Source: Eretmocerus hayati
Lineage: Eukaryota; Arthropoda; Insecta; Hymenoptera; Aphelinidae
Direction of reading: 5' to 3'
Length of the DNA: 64,000 nt
NCBI GenBank assembly: GCA_029851415.1
Contig: CM056744.1
Location: 9,617,268-9,681,267 of the forward strand
The first letter of the stretch is position 1. Every line of letters starts with the position of its first letter. The position numbers and the translations under genes are program-made. The notes below the pieces were generated by a model, which made no database searches, had not been told where the DNA came from, and saw nothing but the letters and a program-made list of their open reading frames with translations. Below are positions 1 through 12,110 of this stretch, one piece after another.

Positions 1-150
1 GAGTGATTATTTCAGGACCGAGCCCTGGCGAAGGTTAAAAATATCACGGGTGGAGCAAAAAATTTCCCTCCCGAGTGTAGAAATACGGTTTTCGCACGAC
101 TATGCGTAAAAAGAACAATAACTGCCGGGGGTAAGGCATACTCTATACGC
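1..150 (-). repeat. Truncated copy of a dispersed repeat, cut by the window edge
   Basis: Read in reverse complement, this stretch matches 34470-34605. Shared landmarks are CCGAGCCCTGGCGA, the CTCGGGCG or CCCGAGTG core, the AAATACG block and the GCGTAAA block, in the same order. The other copy carries nested palindromes that are less complete here. No coding potential was seen. The left end lies outside the window, so the class is undetermined. Confidence 0.5.
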
Positions 151-1683
151 TTTACTACTTTACGTTTACTAGATCCAAAATGTTTTATTGCACTCTAACC
201 TCAAAATCGCACCCCCAGACATGATTTTTAGATACCCTTCATACTGTTCATTAAAGTTTTCACGATTTGAAGATTGATGTTTCGTATGGTTTGCTGCCAA
301 TATCTACTATCAGACAATCGCAAAAAGAAGATGATATCTCTGCAACTTTTCTTTTTGCCAATAATACTTTTGAGCTCAGGCGGATTCCTTCATAGAAATG
401 CTAAACAGGGATGATTTCATCAACTTGAATAGCGCAAAGCAGTCGTGCAAAAATCGATCAAATAAATTCAAGAGACTTGTAATTAAATATTAGACATACT
501 GATTAAAAGTATAAGCTTTGTAATTATCCCTAAAAGCTGAAGTGACGACACCAAGGGCTTTGATCAACTTCTTGACTCGAATTCCCCCCAAAAAAATTTA
601 ATTAACAAATTAAAACATGCCGAAATTCCGAGAAAATCTGATTCAATTTCATCACGCTCGATCCAACCTCTAAACCAGATCTACACATTATTTCACTCCC
701 ACACAATCAAATACAATACAGTAATACCAGCATTCAATTTTGCCTATTGTCACATTCCAATTGATAACCTAATTGCGCAGTTTCGCTGTCACATCACTCA
801 ATTCCATTCCGATTATTATCCCATAGTATAGGTAGGCTCAATATCCGTAATATAACGGAAAACAATGGGAATCAGTTCGCGCGTGCGCGGGTGTATCTGT
901 ACCTATATTTTGTATCCGTCTCGACGCTTGTCACCGCCACTTAGCGTAACGACAGCAGCCTTTATGTCTCGATAAACTTTGTAATAAATATTCATTCTGC
1001 TCTAAATACATGATGTATTATATCTCTTCATGTATAGCTACTGTTCTATACCTTCATAACCTATAACAATAAAATGCGTTACTCACAGACTACCCTCAAT
1101 GATCGTCATATTGTATACAGAATACAATACACACGTAACAGAAACAGCTGATGAGACATAGATTCGAAATGACAACGCCTCCCGATAGTCTTCCGTTTTC
1201 CCTTTCAAATTCGCAGATCGATACCATCTCTCATCATATATTTTACCGGAACATCTTTCCGTTAAAATCATATGTCCGGTAATTCAATACCCTAAATACT
1301 ATATTACATACATAGTATCACACTCCCACATAGTAAATAATCGAATTTACTTTCATTTTGAGGTTATGTGATCCTCTAGACTGCTGGTGTATTGTCATAT
1401 GTTGTCTTGTGTCATCTTCTTGTATTATACACTGTGAGAAAAATATATTTTCATTGCAAAAAAATACGTGAGAAATTGACGAAAATAACCTATACACGAT
1501 TCATCGGCCACCTGCTTATAACATACTAATGGGTACTCGGTACAGGTTATAATATAAGCGTCACGTGTATTGTTGGACTCTGTAATGATGTGCAATTTTA
1601 CAAGTTGAGGTTATGTATTCTGTAATAGATCTCCATATTATATGGACGGATACCAAATGATAGGCCCGATTATTGAAATAGCC

Positions 1684-1717
<34 letters not shown>

Positions 1718-4700
1718 TATGATAGCCATCTCGATATCTATCGCGTGGTTCATCCATCTCTACAGTATACTCACCATACTCTGCAATCGTAAATAAAAAT
1801 TTGCTATAAATATATAGATATATACAGAAATAAATACATGAACGAATATGTGTGGATATGTGTGTGTATTATACGATGATGAGCGATTTCATCGGTGCAT
1901 GCTGATATACAGACTAACGAGCTTTCAATTTGCCACGCATTAATCCAGATCTTACCGGATAAGCTCGGACAGCACGATTTCCTTTTGAGCCTCAGTATCT
2001 ATAGGTATACACAACGTCATGCAATTCGTATGTTATATATGTAGTATTGCTGCTACTGCTATCAAAGATTGCAAGCAAAGATGTGCCATATCTATATGAT
2101 ATATAATATATATATATATGAAAGTAGGAAATATTTATAATGTACTTAATGCTTGTCATCGATTCGTTAATAAGCAGATCTCATCTCCCTATCATATATC
2201 TGATTACGTATGTACTAATATGATAGTCTCGAGGCAACCAATTTGAATGAATGATAATGGAATAAATTAGATGATTCTGATTGAATGAAATCGAATGAGT
2301 TGAGATTGATTATAGAGTCTGTTCGATGATTTGTACTACCGTATGCAAATTAACACGAGGGAATATTTTTTTTTTTTTTTGGGTGTAAGAAAAGAATGGA
2401 AATCGATCAAATTTTGGTAGTCCTGAATTGTGATCGTTAAACTGTGTGTAGAGTACACGAAAATTTTTAATTTACTGACAAATGTTTCAAGAGTTATTAA
2501 GTGCTGTCTGTTTTAGATCTCTCAATTATTCATTGGGATTATAATTTTGAAGCAAAAACATGAAATTTGAAATGTGAACCGAATAGACTGCTTACAAGTT
2601 CATAGGTGTAAATGACAAGAGCCTTATGCGATTCAAGTAACTTACACATAACCATGAACATTTGCGAATTGTTCAGTTTTTATGTCAATAAGGATACGAG
2701 TTGTCCACTGGTTAGTAAATAAGAGTCACATTTTTCTAAATAGTTGCAAAATGTTTGTATTTAATGATTTTTCATAATTTTCAAAGCCCCCATTGAAGCG
2801 TTCAACTTTAACCAAGGGAAATTTAAAGGCGATACATCAGATGCATGCATTCTGTAAATCATGCAATTTTTGAATTATGATCCATTTGACGTTTGTGTGT
2901 TTGAGGTATGGTCGGCTTCAGGAATGGGTCAATTTATTGGTGAAATGGAAGGAATTGTTCTCATCAAAACATAGGGTACTGGTAAAAAATGTAAGAGAAA
3001 TGAACAAATATTGTAAAATCAGAAAATTCTACATTTGCGTCACTGCCCGATCAGTTGAGAACAAACTGGGGAAAACCAACGCAGAATTAAGTTTTGAAGG
3101 CTCACAGTATGGTAAGCCTTAAAAAAATGCTGAAAATTCTTTCAGAATTAAAAATTTTCAACGTTAATAGCGTGGCGAATCTTGGAAGAAATTGACTATA
3201 CAAAATATTACATGGCAAAATATTGCTTATTTTTTTCTTTTTATTTATCAAGCAAGTTGAACCTCATGAGAGGTTATTTTGCATACATATGATGTACAAA
3301 GAAGATTAATAATAAGAAAGATATAAATTCAATATATTGAATTTAAAATATTGCTTACCATTGAATAGAATATTACTCCCAACGTAAAATCCGGCTCTTT
3401 TGCGGCACGGGGATAATTTTTCAAAATATTCTTAATAATATCACCTTCGCCTCAAAACAGCCTGCCGAGCGAGGGACATATGCTATTTTTCATCATCAGG
3501 GCGGAAAAACACCAATTTTCTGTTCGCATTCAGGACGAAAAGTGGCGCTTTAGCCACCGTATGATAAAAAAGTGTCCGAGCGTATCGTATGCTCGATCTG
3601 AGAAATTTGAACTCACGATACCGTAGATATTTAGACACGGTTGTTAATGTCAATCATATCAGTCCTCAATCTCGATAGAAATGAAACATCGTCACAACAT
3701 AAAATTAGTCAGGGTCGAGCCAAAAAAATTTGATGTGAAAAATTTCAAGTCAAAACTCTAACTATAAAAGGAGAATGAAACCTCAAACAATTTTCCAACC
3801 AAACAGGCCCACACAACAACTACGATTCCCATTATCAAAAAAACCGTCACTCAATCTCAATCCAAAAAAGGAAAGAAAAAAAAAAGAATCTGACACCAAA
3901 TCATCAAAGTCGACCATTTTATATAACCAGAGGCCAAAATCACCAAGTCACAATCGTCGCTTTTCCACACAAAAGCATCTCAAAGCCACCATCAGAAAGA
4001 GGATCTCAACTAAAGAATACACATATATATATGTAGACATAAAGTAAAGTAAAGAAGGCCCACTGACCCAAAAACTATCTTACGCGGGTCGAATGCATTT
4101 TATAAGAATCGTTCAGTGGCACGCGCCAAGAAATTGGACAATGTATATATAAGGCGATCACTGTATATATACGAGGCATCACGTATTTTTATTCAAGTAT
4201 ACCTGGAGGCCCTTGAAAAATTTCAAAGGGCTTCAATTGCCGTAGATTTTTTTCATTCTTATATCTATCTATATTTACGACCAAAGTGTGCTACTACACG
4301 TATTTAAGAAATTGAAAAAAAGTGCGACAGGTGTACAAAAGTGCCCCGCCTACGCTTCTACTTTTTCCCATTATATAACCTCAATATATGCGTACATATT
4401 GTGTACCTTAGTGGCTACTGTGTACAGTGTATTTCTGATTTTGGAGTCTAATTGCCGTGACAAATGTGAAAAGCCTTATAGCTGTCAGAATTATATAGGT
4501 ATAAAAAAATTTCAATTTCACATTGAAGAGTCAAGCATTATGTAGGTGATATCAGAGTTTGCAAGATGCGTTGGTATTTTAATGATAAAAATTAGCGCGA
4601 GCGAGCGCTTTCTTTGATGAAACTTTAAGGAATGAGATTGGACGAATTTTTGGGTAGCAAAAAAGTTCAAAGTTTTTGAATTCTACCGCCAAGAATGAAG

Positions 4701-5327
4701 TGAAGAAATAAAAGAAGTGGTAGAAGAAGAAGGATTTCGGAAGTATTTCTACGACTGATGATTTTTGTTTGAGAAGGTACAGGTTGGTATAACGGTAAAT
4801 TTGGCCAATTCAAGTGGTTTTCTTCAATGTTGCAAACGCGCAAAATCGTCACGTGTGAATTTTTCAAGGTGCACCTGTCTCACCCAGTGCAAAAGAGTTA
4901 TATCGTATTCTTAAGGGACACTGGTTGAGAAATATCAGAAGAAAAAAAAAACTTTCATGCGGGATGAACAGACACACTGTTATCTTTTTTCAAGATCTCT
5001 AGAGAGAAAGATACGAAACCATCAGGTCAATCTTGAGAATCTGATTCCTGCTGATGCTCAATCGCCTTTCTTGTGATGATTCTGTACATATATATATATA
5101 TAAAAATGGTGGTATGTGGACTATAAGAAAGTCTGGCTGATGCCTTCTGGGGTGTATTATGTGTGGGAGAATTCGAGTCTGCGAAGATCGAATTTCGAAA
5201 CTTGTCTTTTCGGGTCTTTCAACTTTTTTGATTGGAGATCTTTGCGGTTGTATGTGTGGATGGATATGTATGCCGAGATGGACATTTGTGATGTCGATTT
5301 TTGGTAGTGTGCTTGCGGGAGATAATG
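151..5327. other. Non-coding stretch with simple repeats
   Basis: No supported gene was found. The stretch holds TA tracts, a T run near 2369-2382, and short reading frames without splice or codon support. A TATAAAAG string at 3763-3770 sits directly before a lysine- and serine-rich frame, but the spacing to that frame's ATG is too short for a TATA-driven start, so I do not call a promoter. Confidence 0.5.
1685..1714. repeat. TA dinucleotide microsatellite
   Basis: Uninterrupted TA repeats, about 15 units. Similar tracts lie at 41324-41343, 44391-44408, 45117-45145, 50008-50034 and 60294-60310. Confidence 0.95.
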
Positions 5328-5330
5328 TTA

Positions 5331-6895
5331 TAGCAGGGGAGCTGGCGATTATTTTTGTGCTAGATTTATTAAAACCTAGAAAAAATATATATTATGCATG
5401 GCAGCTCAACTAACCCTTTGGCAGGCGTCAGCGATCTGGGATGTGGTGGGTTGATTTTTTAATGAATTGTTTATAACTTTTAGCAACAATTGCTTGTGCT
5501 ATACGTATTAATTGATGACACTTTCAGAGATGGCAGTTTATGGCCGGAAACTGCCGAAAACAATTGTCAGCGATTTGTAACATGGTGGGAAATTGTTCAG
5601 CGTGACGGTTAAACATATTTTCTGACGAAGTTTTGCAAACGTAATGCACGTTATCAACTAAAATGTGTCAAACTGACGCAGAACAGTTGTTCTCAAATTG
5701 CTCTATCTGAAAATGATGATCAGTGAATTTGCACATTAGCGTGACGTCTGCTGACGGTCATACACCCTTCTATCACTTAGACAGGTGTTGCAACGGAACC
5801 AAGTGCGGAAAAAATCTCAAAAAATTCTGTGATGCGGATTACGGCTGTACAATGATATTTGCCACCAATCGAGTCCCCGTTAGGTCTGTTCGTGCCCGAA
5901 AAAAATTTATATCTATTTTCTACGCTAGCCCCCGCAAATTTTTCACGTTTTCACCCAAAAATATGGATCGTACAAATTTTTTTCTCTGGACCTTTTTTAT
6001 TCCTCTCAATTAGATCTACGAATCATCATCACACAATTTTTACTCTAGAACCAGCTTTTCACGAGGTACAATCGGCTGTTCCATCTAAGTAGAGTAATTA
6101 GTATATTTCTGAGTATACATCCGGGATGTAGTGCAGTTTCCATACTTTAAACGATTGTACCTCGTGAAAAGCTCGTTCTAGAGGGAAAATTGTGTGATGA
6201 TGATTCGTAGATCTAATTGAGAGGAATAAAAAAGGTCCAGAGAAAAAAATTTGTACGAGCCATATTTTTGGATGAAAACGTGAAAAATTCGCGGGGGCTA
6301 GCGTAGAAAATAGATATAAATTTTTTTCAGGCACGAACAGATATAACGGGGACTCGATTGGTGGCGAATATAATGGTATAGCAGTAATCTGCATCACAGG
6401 AGTATTTCTGATTTTTTCCGCACCTGGTTCCGTTGCAACACCTGTCTGAGTGATAGAAGGGTGTATGACCGTCAGCAGACGTCACGCTAATGTGCATATT
6501 CACTGATCATCATTTTTAGATAGAGCAATTTGAGAACAACTGTTCTGCGTCAGTTTGACACATTTTAGTTGATAACGTGCATTACGTTTGCAAAACTTCG
6601 TCAGAAATTATGTTTAACCGTCACGCTGAACAATTTCCCACCATGTTACAAATCGCTGACAATTATTTTCCGCAATTTCCGGCCATAAACTACCATCTCT
6701 GAAAGTTTCATCGATTAATACGTATAGCACAAGCAATTGTTGCTAAAAGTTATAAACAATTCATTAAAAAATCAACCCACCACCTCCCAGATCGCTGACG
6801 CCTGCCAAAGGGTTAGTTGATCTGCCATGCATAATATATATTTTTTCTAGGTTTTAATAAATCTAGCACAAAAATAATCGCCAGCTCCCCTGCTA
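5331..6895. mobile_element. 1.56-kb palindromic element with TTA target duplication
   Basis: Two arms of about 745 bp (5331-6075 and 6152-6895) are near-identical inverted copies around a spacer of about 76 bp. The ends read TAGCAGGGGAGC and GCTCCCCTGCTA, and each is flanked by TTA (5328-5330 and 6896-6898). A 3-bp TTA or TAA target duplication is a known feature of PIF/Harbinger elements, so that class is the best guess. No transposase frame is visible; the mirrored short frames in both arms follow from the symmetry. The length of the arms is unusual for a non-autonomous element, and a read-through transcript could fold into a very long hairpin. Confidence 0.85.
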
Positions 6896-6898
6896 TTA

Positions 6899-9430
6899 GA
6901 GAAGTTGAAAGGATATTATATCGTTTGGGAAATCATTTGAGTTTATTGGTTTTTTTTGGATTGTGGGTGGGATGATCGATGGTCGAGATGAGATTTTATT
7001 AAGAATTAATAAAATTGATATGTTTGAGTATGACAATTTCCAGAATTATTATGTTTGGGTAAAAAAAAGTGCAAGTTATGTCGAAGATAGCAAATGCCAT
7101 CAATGGGGTTTGAACATTTGCACTGAACGATTCATACATTAGAAATTGGATCATTCTCAAATCTACACCTCAACCTCTTCATTTCAAAGCTTGATCTCAA
7201 CTTCGAAGTTGATTCTTCGATTTTAAAAATATTGGTTATCAATAATACTTCTGAAATTGATACAATAACAAAATAAAGAATTGGGATGGTTTAAAGTTAT
7301 CATCATTGTTTTTTTTTCTTTCTTAAAAAATTCGTATGGAACAGAGGAGGCTGGTTAGATCTGGGTTAATTCATTGTGTCAATTAAAATGTAAGACTTGG
7401 GAATAAAATCATCAAAAGTGACTAAAATTCACTGCTTTCAATTCCCTTTGGACAAGGAATAAGGTGGTTCTCAAGGCTTTTAGGGACCAAAACACGAATC
7501 TCAAGAAATTTTTAGATGTTCTCCAAAATATCTTAAATATTCTGGATCAACACTCTCTGCCTCTTAATTTTTTTTACTCAAAGAATCGAGAAAATATTCA
7601 CGAGATTCATCGCCAAACAAAACATTCCCCACAACATACCTGCAGGTAGATAAACTTAACTTCACAGAACCCGCGACGCAAGTACGCAAATCACGACTTT
7701 CTATCCTCTATCTCAATCCAAAATAGTAAATCTTTTCAAACTATAAACCGAGCCAACAAATCAATCTCTCAATAGACGCCACCGCAGCGACACTTTTCAA
7801 GTGATGCTCAATAACCCAACTTATAAATGCGATTCTCAATACAAATGACCAGTGAACTCACCTTTTACCCTCTCACTCACTAACACACACACACACACAC
7901 ACACAAACTCACACACACACACATACACACACGCGTGCGCACAAAAATAAAAAATATCGGCTCATTACGTTACACGACTGTATGGATCCAGAAATACACA
8001 CATACACAAACGCATGATAAGTTGTAGGTACCGAGTCTTGAGCAGCTGCACGTGCAATATCCCCTATTGGAACATTGTGTCTTGAATGGCATACAAGCAT
8101 TATGTGGAGAAAATTCTGATCCCCGGAGAATCTCTCCGATACATCACTAGCAAGGCTTACACATAATAGTGTGTATATGAGTACGGGGGTCATGCCTCCC
8201 GCAATCGATGCATGTGCGATGCAACTCAATGCACTCGGCCAGAGGTCGACTTTCTCTCTTTCATTTTTTTTTCTTTTCTTTCGACTATGTACGCATTCTA
8301 TCAAGTAGATATATCTATGTACATGAATGTACAAAGTCTGACCATCGCTACCGAGTCAAGCTGAAGATCGATTAAGCATTGCTGGAGATGAATTCTCAAT
8401 AGTTCTTAACGAATCGGAAACTGTGATGTGACGGATTATGAAATTATTTAGAGGTTATGAAGTGCACTTTCCAAATTGTGGATCTCAAATAATTGAATGT
8501 ACAAAATAGCATGGCTTACTCCGATATTTTCATTATTATTATCGGCTTCTGATATATTAGGTGCTATTTGATTGATCTATAAAGTGTTGCCATGACATTT
8601 ATTAGGAAGCATTGAGACATTGAAGATATTAATCTCACGATATGTCAGTTAAATGATTGATCTCCTATAAAATGTCCAAACGATTTATCCAAGTTCGTGG
8701 TATAGTGAGGCGTAACATTTCAAAATTCATCATGATTTCTGGTCACGATGCATCGCACATGTGTTCGTCTAATTTGCGGTTTTCTAACTCGACAGCTTTG
8801 TAACTTTCTTGAACTCCAACGTGAATCCATGACCGAGACTGTGCTAATTAAAATTTCTATGGCTTCCCCGTGTATCGCATTGAATTTTTAAATACCTCAT
8901 GAGGAATTTATAATTTACTCTGATGTTGCACCATAGATAGTTCAAAAGATGAGATATCAACATTTTTTTCACGCATGCAGAGTTTGGGAAGATGCAAAAC
9001 CATTGACAAATTCCTCTTTATTATTTCTGAAATGACTAGAAATATTTTCAAAGGGGCACACAATACTTATGACCTCAAATTTTGAAAACACGCAAAAAAC
9101 CATGTAATTTTTGGTTTGTAACATATTTTGATCTGGCGTGACTCCCGTAGCTCCAAGAATACGCAGTACATTGGAGAATGTTTGGGATGAAAGTTTTTGA
9201 TGATCAAAGCAAGGATCACCTACTGGCCTTGGTTTTGGCCTTAAAGATAACTTCTAGGGTCATTTGGAGGTCAATAGATTTGCTTATTAGAATCATCTAG
9301 TTTTGACTTTATCTCTGGGAGAACGCGAGAAAAGATAATCATAAAACTTTTGTATCCAACATCCGTTCACCTAAACTCGACCTTGAGGAGATGAAGCGTG
9401 ATCTATAGCGGTTGTCGGGGACCTTCGTAG
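6899..9430. other. Non-coding stretch with CA microsatellite
   Basis: No supported gene. An AC-rich microsatellite lies at about 7883-7932. Short reading frames, including a minus-strand one over the microsatellite, look like chance. Confidence 0.5.
7883..7932. repeat. AC dinucleotide microsatellite, interrupted
   Basis: AC units are broken once by AAACTC and once by ACAT. Confidence 0.95.
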
Positions 9431-9440
9431 CTTCTCTAAA

Positions 9441-9480
9441 TGACCTTTAGAATGACCTTAAAGGTCAAGATTCAAGGTCA
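9441..9480. promoter_or_regulatory. Cluster of four AGGTCA hormone-receptor half-sites
   Basis: TGACCT occurs at 9441 and 9453, and AGGTCA at 9462 and 9475. The last sits in TTCAAGGTCA, which contains the extended monomer site known for FTZ-F1/ERR-type nuclear receptors. The middle two form an everted pair spaced by three bases. Further GGTCA strings occur within 200 bp upstream (around 9260-9275). Function is inferred from motif density alone, and no gene is identified nearby. Confidence 0.3.
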
Positions 9481-9599
9481 CCACTGTAAATCCCCATAGA
9501 TTTAGGGTACACATGTATTGGAGTTTTTCGTAGTTCTCAATCATTCCCAAAATAACATGGGGAAGGGACGGAGGGCCTCACACTTCGTGGACATTATTA

Positions 9600-10990
9600 C
9601 GATGGCCCACGACGAGGCCCACGAGTTGGGAAGAGAGTTTTTTCCTTGGAAAGAGAAACCCATGAATCACTGTGAAATCCTGAGGTGAGTCTGGAAAAGA
9701 CATCAATTTTGCTTGGACGCCCCCTTTCCAGATATTCCATGGGTACATTTTTCTTCGGGGCTTACTGAAATTATTGACCGAGGAATTGAGGAGCGTAGAT
9801 GACTTCACGTCTAAATATGCGATTTGGGTATATTTAATTGATTGACCCCGTAGTGCACATAGCAGATACCAGGCATCGCCATAAGATGAATCGTGAAGAC
9901 GCTGTCGTTATTGAGGACTCGTAGTGACACCCGTGATCCAGTACTAGAGGTAAGACTCGTTATTCAGTACTCTTTGTAACCCAGTACTTGAGGTGACACT
10001 CGTTACCCAGTACTCCTCGAGATCCAGTACTCGAGATGACACTTGTTATCCAAGACTCGTCGTGACTCAGTACTCGAGGTGACACAAGTGATCCTCGTGG
10101 TGACACTCGTCACCCAGTACTTCACGTGACACTCGTTGTCCAGTACTCGAGGTGACACTTGTTATCAAGTACTCCTCGAGATCCAGTACTCGAAATGATA
10201 CTTGTTATCCAATACTCGTCGTGACCCAGTACTCGAGGTGACACACGTGATCCAGTACTCCTCGAGATCCAGTACTCGAGATGACACTTGTTATCCAAGA
10301 CTCGTCGTGACTCAGTACTCGAGGTGACACAAGTGATCCTCGTGGTGACACTCGTCACCCAGTACTTCACGTGACACTCGTTGTCCAGTACTCGAGGTGA
10401 CACTTGTTATCAAGTACTCCTCGAGATCCAGTACTCGAAATGATACTTGTTATCCAATACTCGTCGTGACCCAGTTGTCGAGGTGATACTCGTTACCCAG
10501 TACTTGCCATAAACAAGTACTCGAGAGGGTATTCGTGATCTAGTACTCGAGGTTACACTCGTATTCCAGTTCTAGAGTGGACATTTGCGATCGAGTTTTC
10601 GAACAGACACAGTGCTGGATCACGAGTATTATCTCGATTACTGAATCACACGGGTGTCACTTCAAGTACTGGGTAACGAATGCCATCTCGATTACGGTGT
10701 CACGGGTGTCACTCCGGAAGCTCGATCGCGTCAGTGCCTCCGCGGTTCATGTTATGGTGATGTTTGGTAATTGCCATGTTCCCTACGGGAATCAATCAAT
10801 CGAATTCTCCCATTTTCGAGGTCAAAATTCCAGTAAGCTCTGAGGAAAGGATTTTCCATGGAATATTCCGAAATTTTGGGGGTGTCAGAGCAAAACATAT
10901 CGAATTCTTATACCCAGCGCGTGATTTCTTACTAATTTATGGGTCCTTTCTTTCGGGTGAAAGATGTATCTCTCAAATCGTGGACCGTAG
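9600..10990. mobile_element. Inverted-repeat structure enclosing a minisatellite
   Basis: Roughly 9604-9815 and 10800-10990 match each other as diverged inverted repeats. Shared landmarks are AATATTCCATGG or ATATTCCATGGG, GGGGCTTACTGAAATT or GAGCTTACTGGAATTTT, and ACCCAT. Between them lies a block of short tandem repeats. Long inverted ends around a tandem core resemble foldback-type transposons. The outer limits are uncertain because the arms are degraded, and no target duplication was seen. Confidence 0.5.
9915..10575. repeat. Minisatellite with a 23-26 bp unit and a 245-bp higher-order copy
   Basis: The basic unit is a variant of GTGACACTCGTTACCCAGTA followed by CTCGAG. A block starting GATCCAGTACTCGAGATGAC recurs at 10021 and 10266, a 245-bp shift, so several units have been duplicated together. 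A minus-strand reading frame across the array simply follows the repeat. Confidence 0.9.
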
Positions 10991-11788
10991 TTGTCCATTC
11001 AAAATCGATTAGACTTGTATTCAAGAAATCTCTATCACTGTAGATGAGTTTATTCCATCAGCAAACTCAAAGCCAGTATTGGTCGGTATCGATTTCAATG
11101 TTGGCTGCACTGCAGACTGTTAACACGCTAAAACGTCCCATTGAAATTCCGCGGTAAACACCATCAAGAGTAGAGTATGTAAGCATTATTTTAGAGGCGC
11201 GACAGTCCGACCACCTCAAGAGTCTCTCAACCAATATAACAGAGAATTTGTGCGTGGGCTAAGTCAGTTACATACGCATGTACATTATATACACCTGAGC
11301 AATTGTCGCGACCATTAACTCTGTCTGGTCATGTCTATGTCTGAGTCTATGCTCAAGTTGTGTATTACACGTGCTGAATTTGAAAATTCATCGGGTAATA
11401 CGTGTTATAAGTAACTAGACATGTATATATATATATACGTAACAATAGTGCATAGGCACTTAATTTTAGCATATTAAGAGGGAAGTTGGAAGATGGTCAC
11501 GTATTTTCGCGACGCGACGAGGTTACAGGACTTTGATGAGACAGTTGGTTCATGAATCTTCAACTTGTGTACGTGTATAAGTACTTTGCAATATGTTAAA
11601 GCAGGATTGCTTTTGAATATGACTTCCTCTTTCTTGAGGTTGAGATATTCATTGTTTTGGCATAGATAATCAGGTATCTGTTTTTAACAGTAAAAAAAGA
11701 ATGTGACCGATCAAGATTAACATCTGCGTGGTTCACCACAACTCACAGGGTGAGAACTTTGGATTCCCTAATGGCTGATACAAAGATC

Positions 11789-12063
11789 TTCACCAAATAT
11801 TTTTTGCAGTTTGGTACCAACCATAGTATGACGAATCCAGAACAATTTTGTCCAATGATCCTTATGTCCAGAGATATGGTTGCCATTATGAGAATATCCG
11901 TAAATATGAATTTTTAACATGAGTTCAAATGGGCAATGTTAAAACAAAAAGAAAATTCTTGGAGGGATCTCCGGATGTAAGGACCCACTGGGACAGAAAT
12001 ATTCTGGATTCTTCATATTCTAGGTGGTATCAAAATGTACATGAAAATTCGGTCGAAATTTGT
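11789..12063. mobile_element. Degraded copy of the ACAAGGGG-end inverted-repeat family
   Basis: Inverted arms at about 11789-11843 and 11999-12063 share GGTACCAACC...GAATCCAGAA with ATTCTGGATTC...GGTGGTATC. The same core, with clear ends, is found at 28678-29948, and a second degraded copy lies at 55337-55583. Ends are not recognisable here. The reading frame inside (11929-12153) is attributed to the repeat. Confidence 0.45.
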
Positions 12064-12110
12064 GTTATGGGATTTGAAGTTCTCCTATCTTACCTTCTTG
12101 TCAGACGAAT

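Noticed and set aside
3763..4047. TATAAAAG followed by a lysine-rich 90-codon frame
   Set aside because: The ATG is only a few bases after the TATA string, upstream of any start site it would set; the composition suggests simple sequence.
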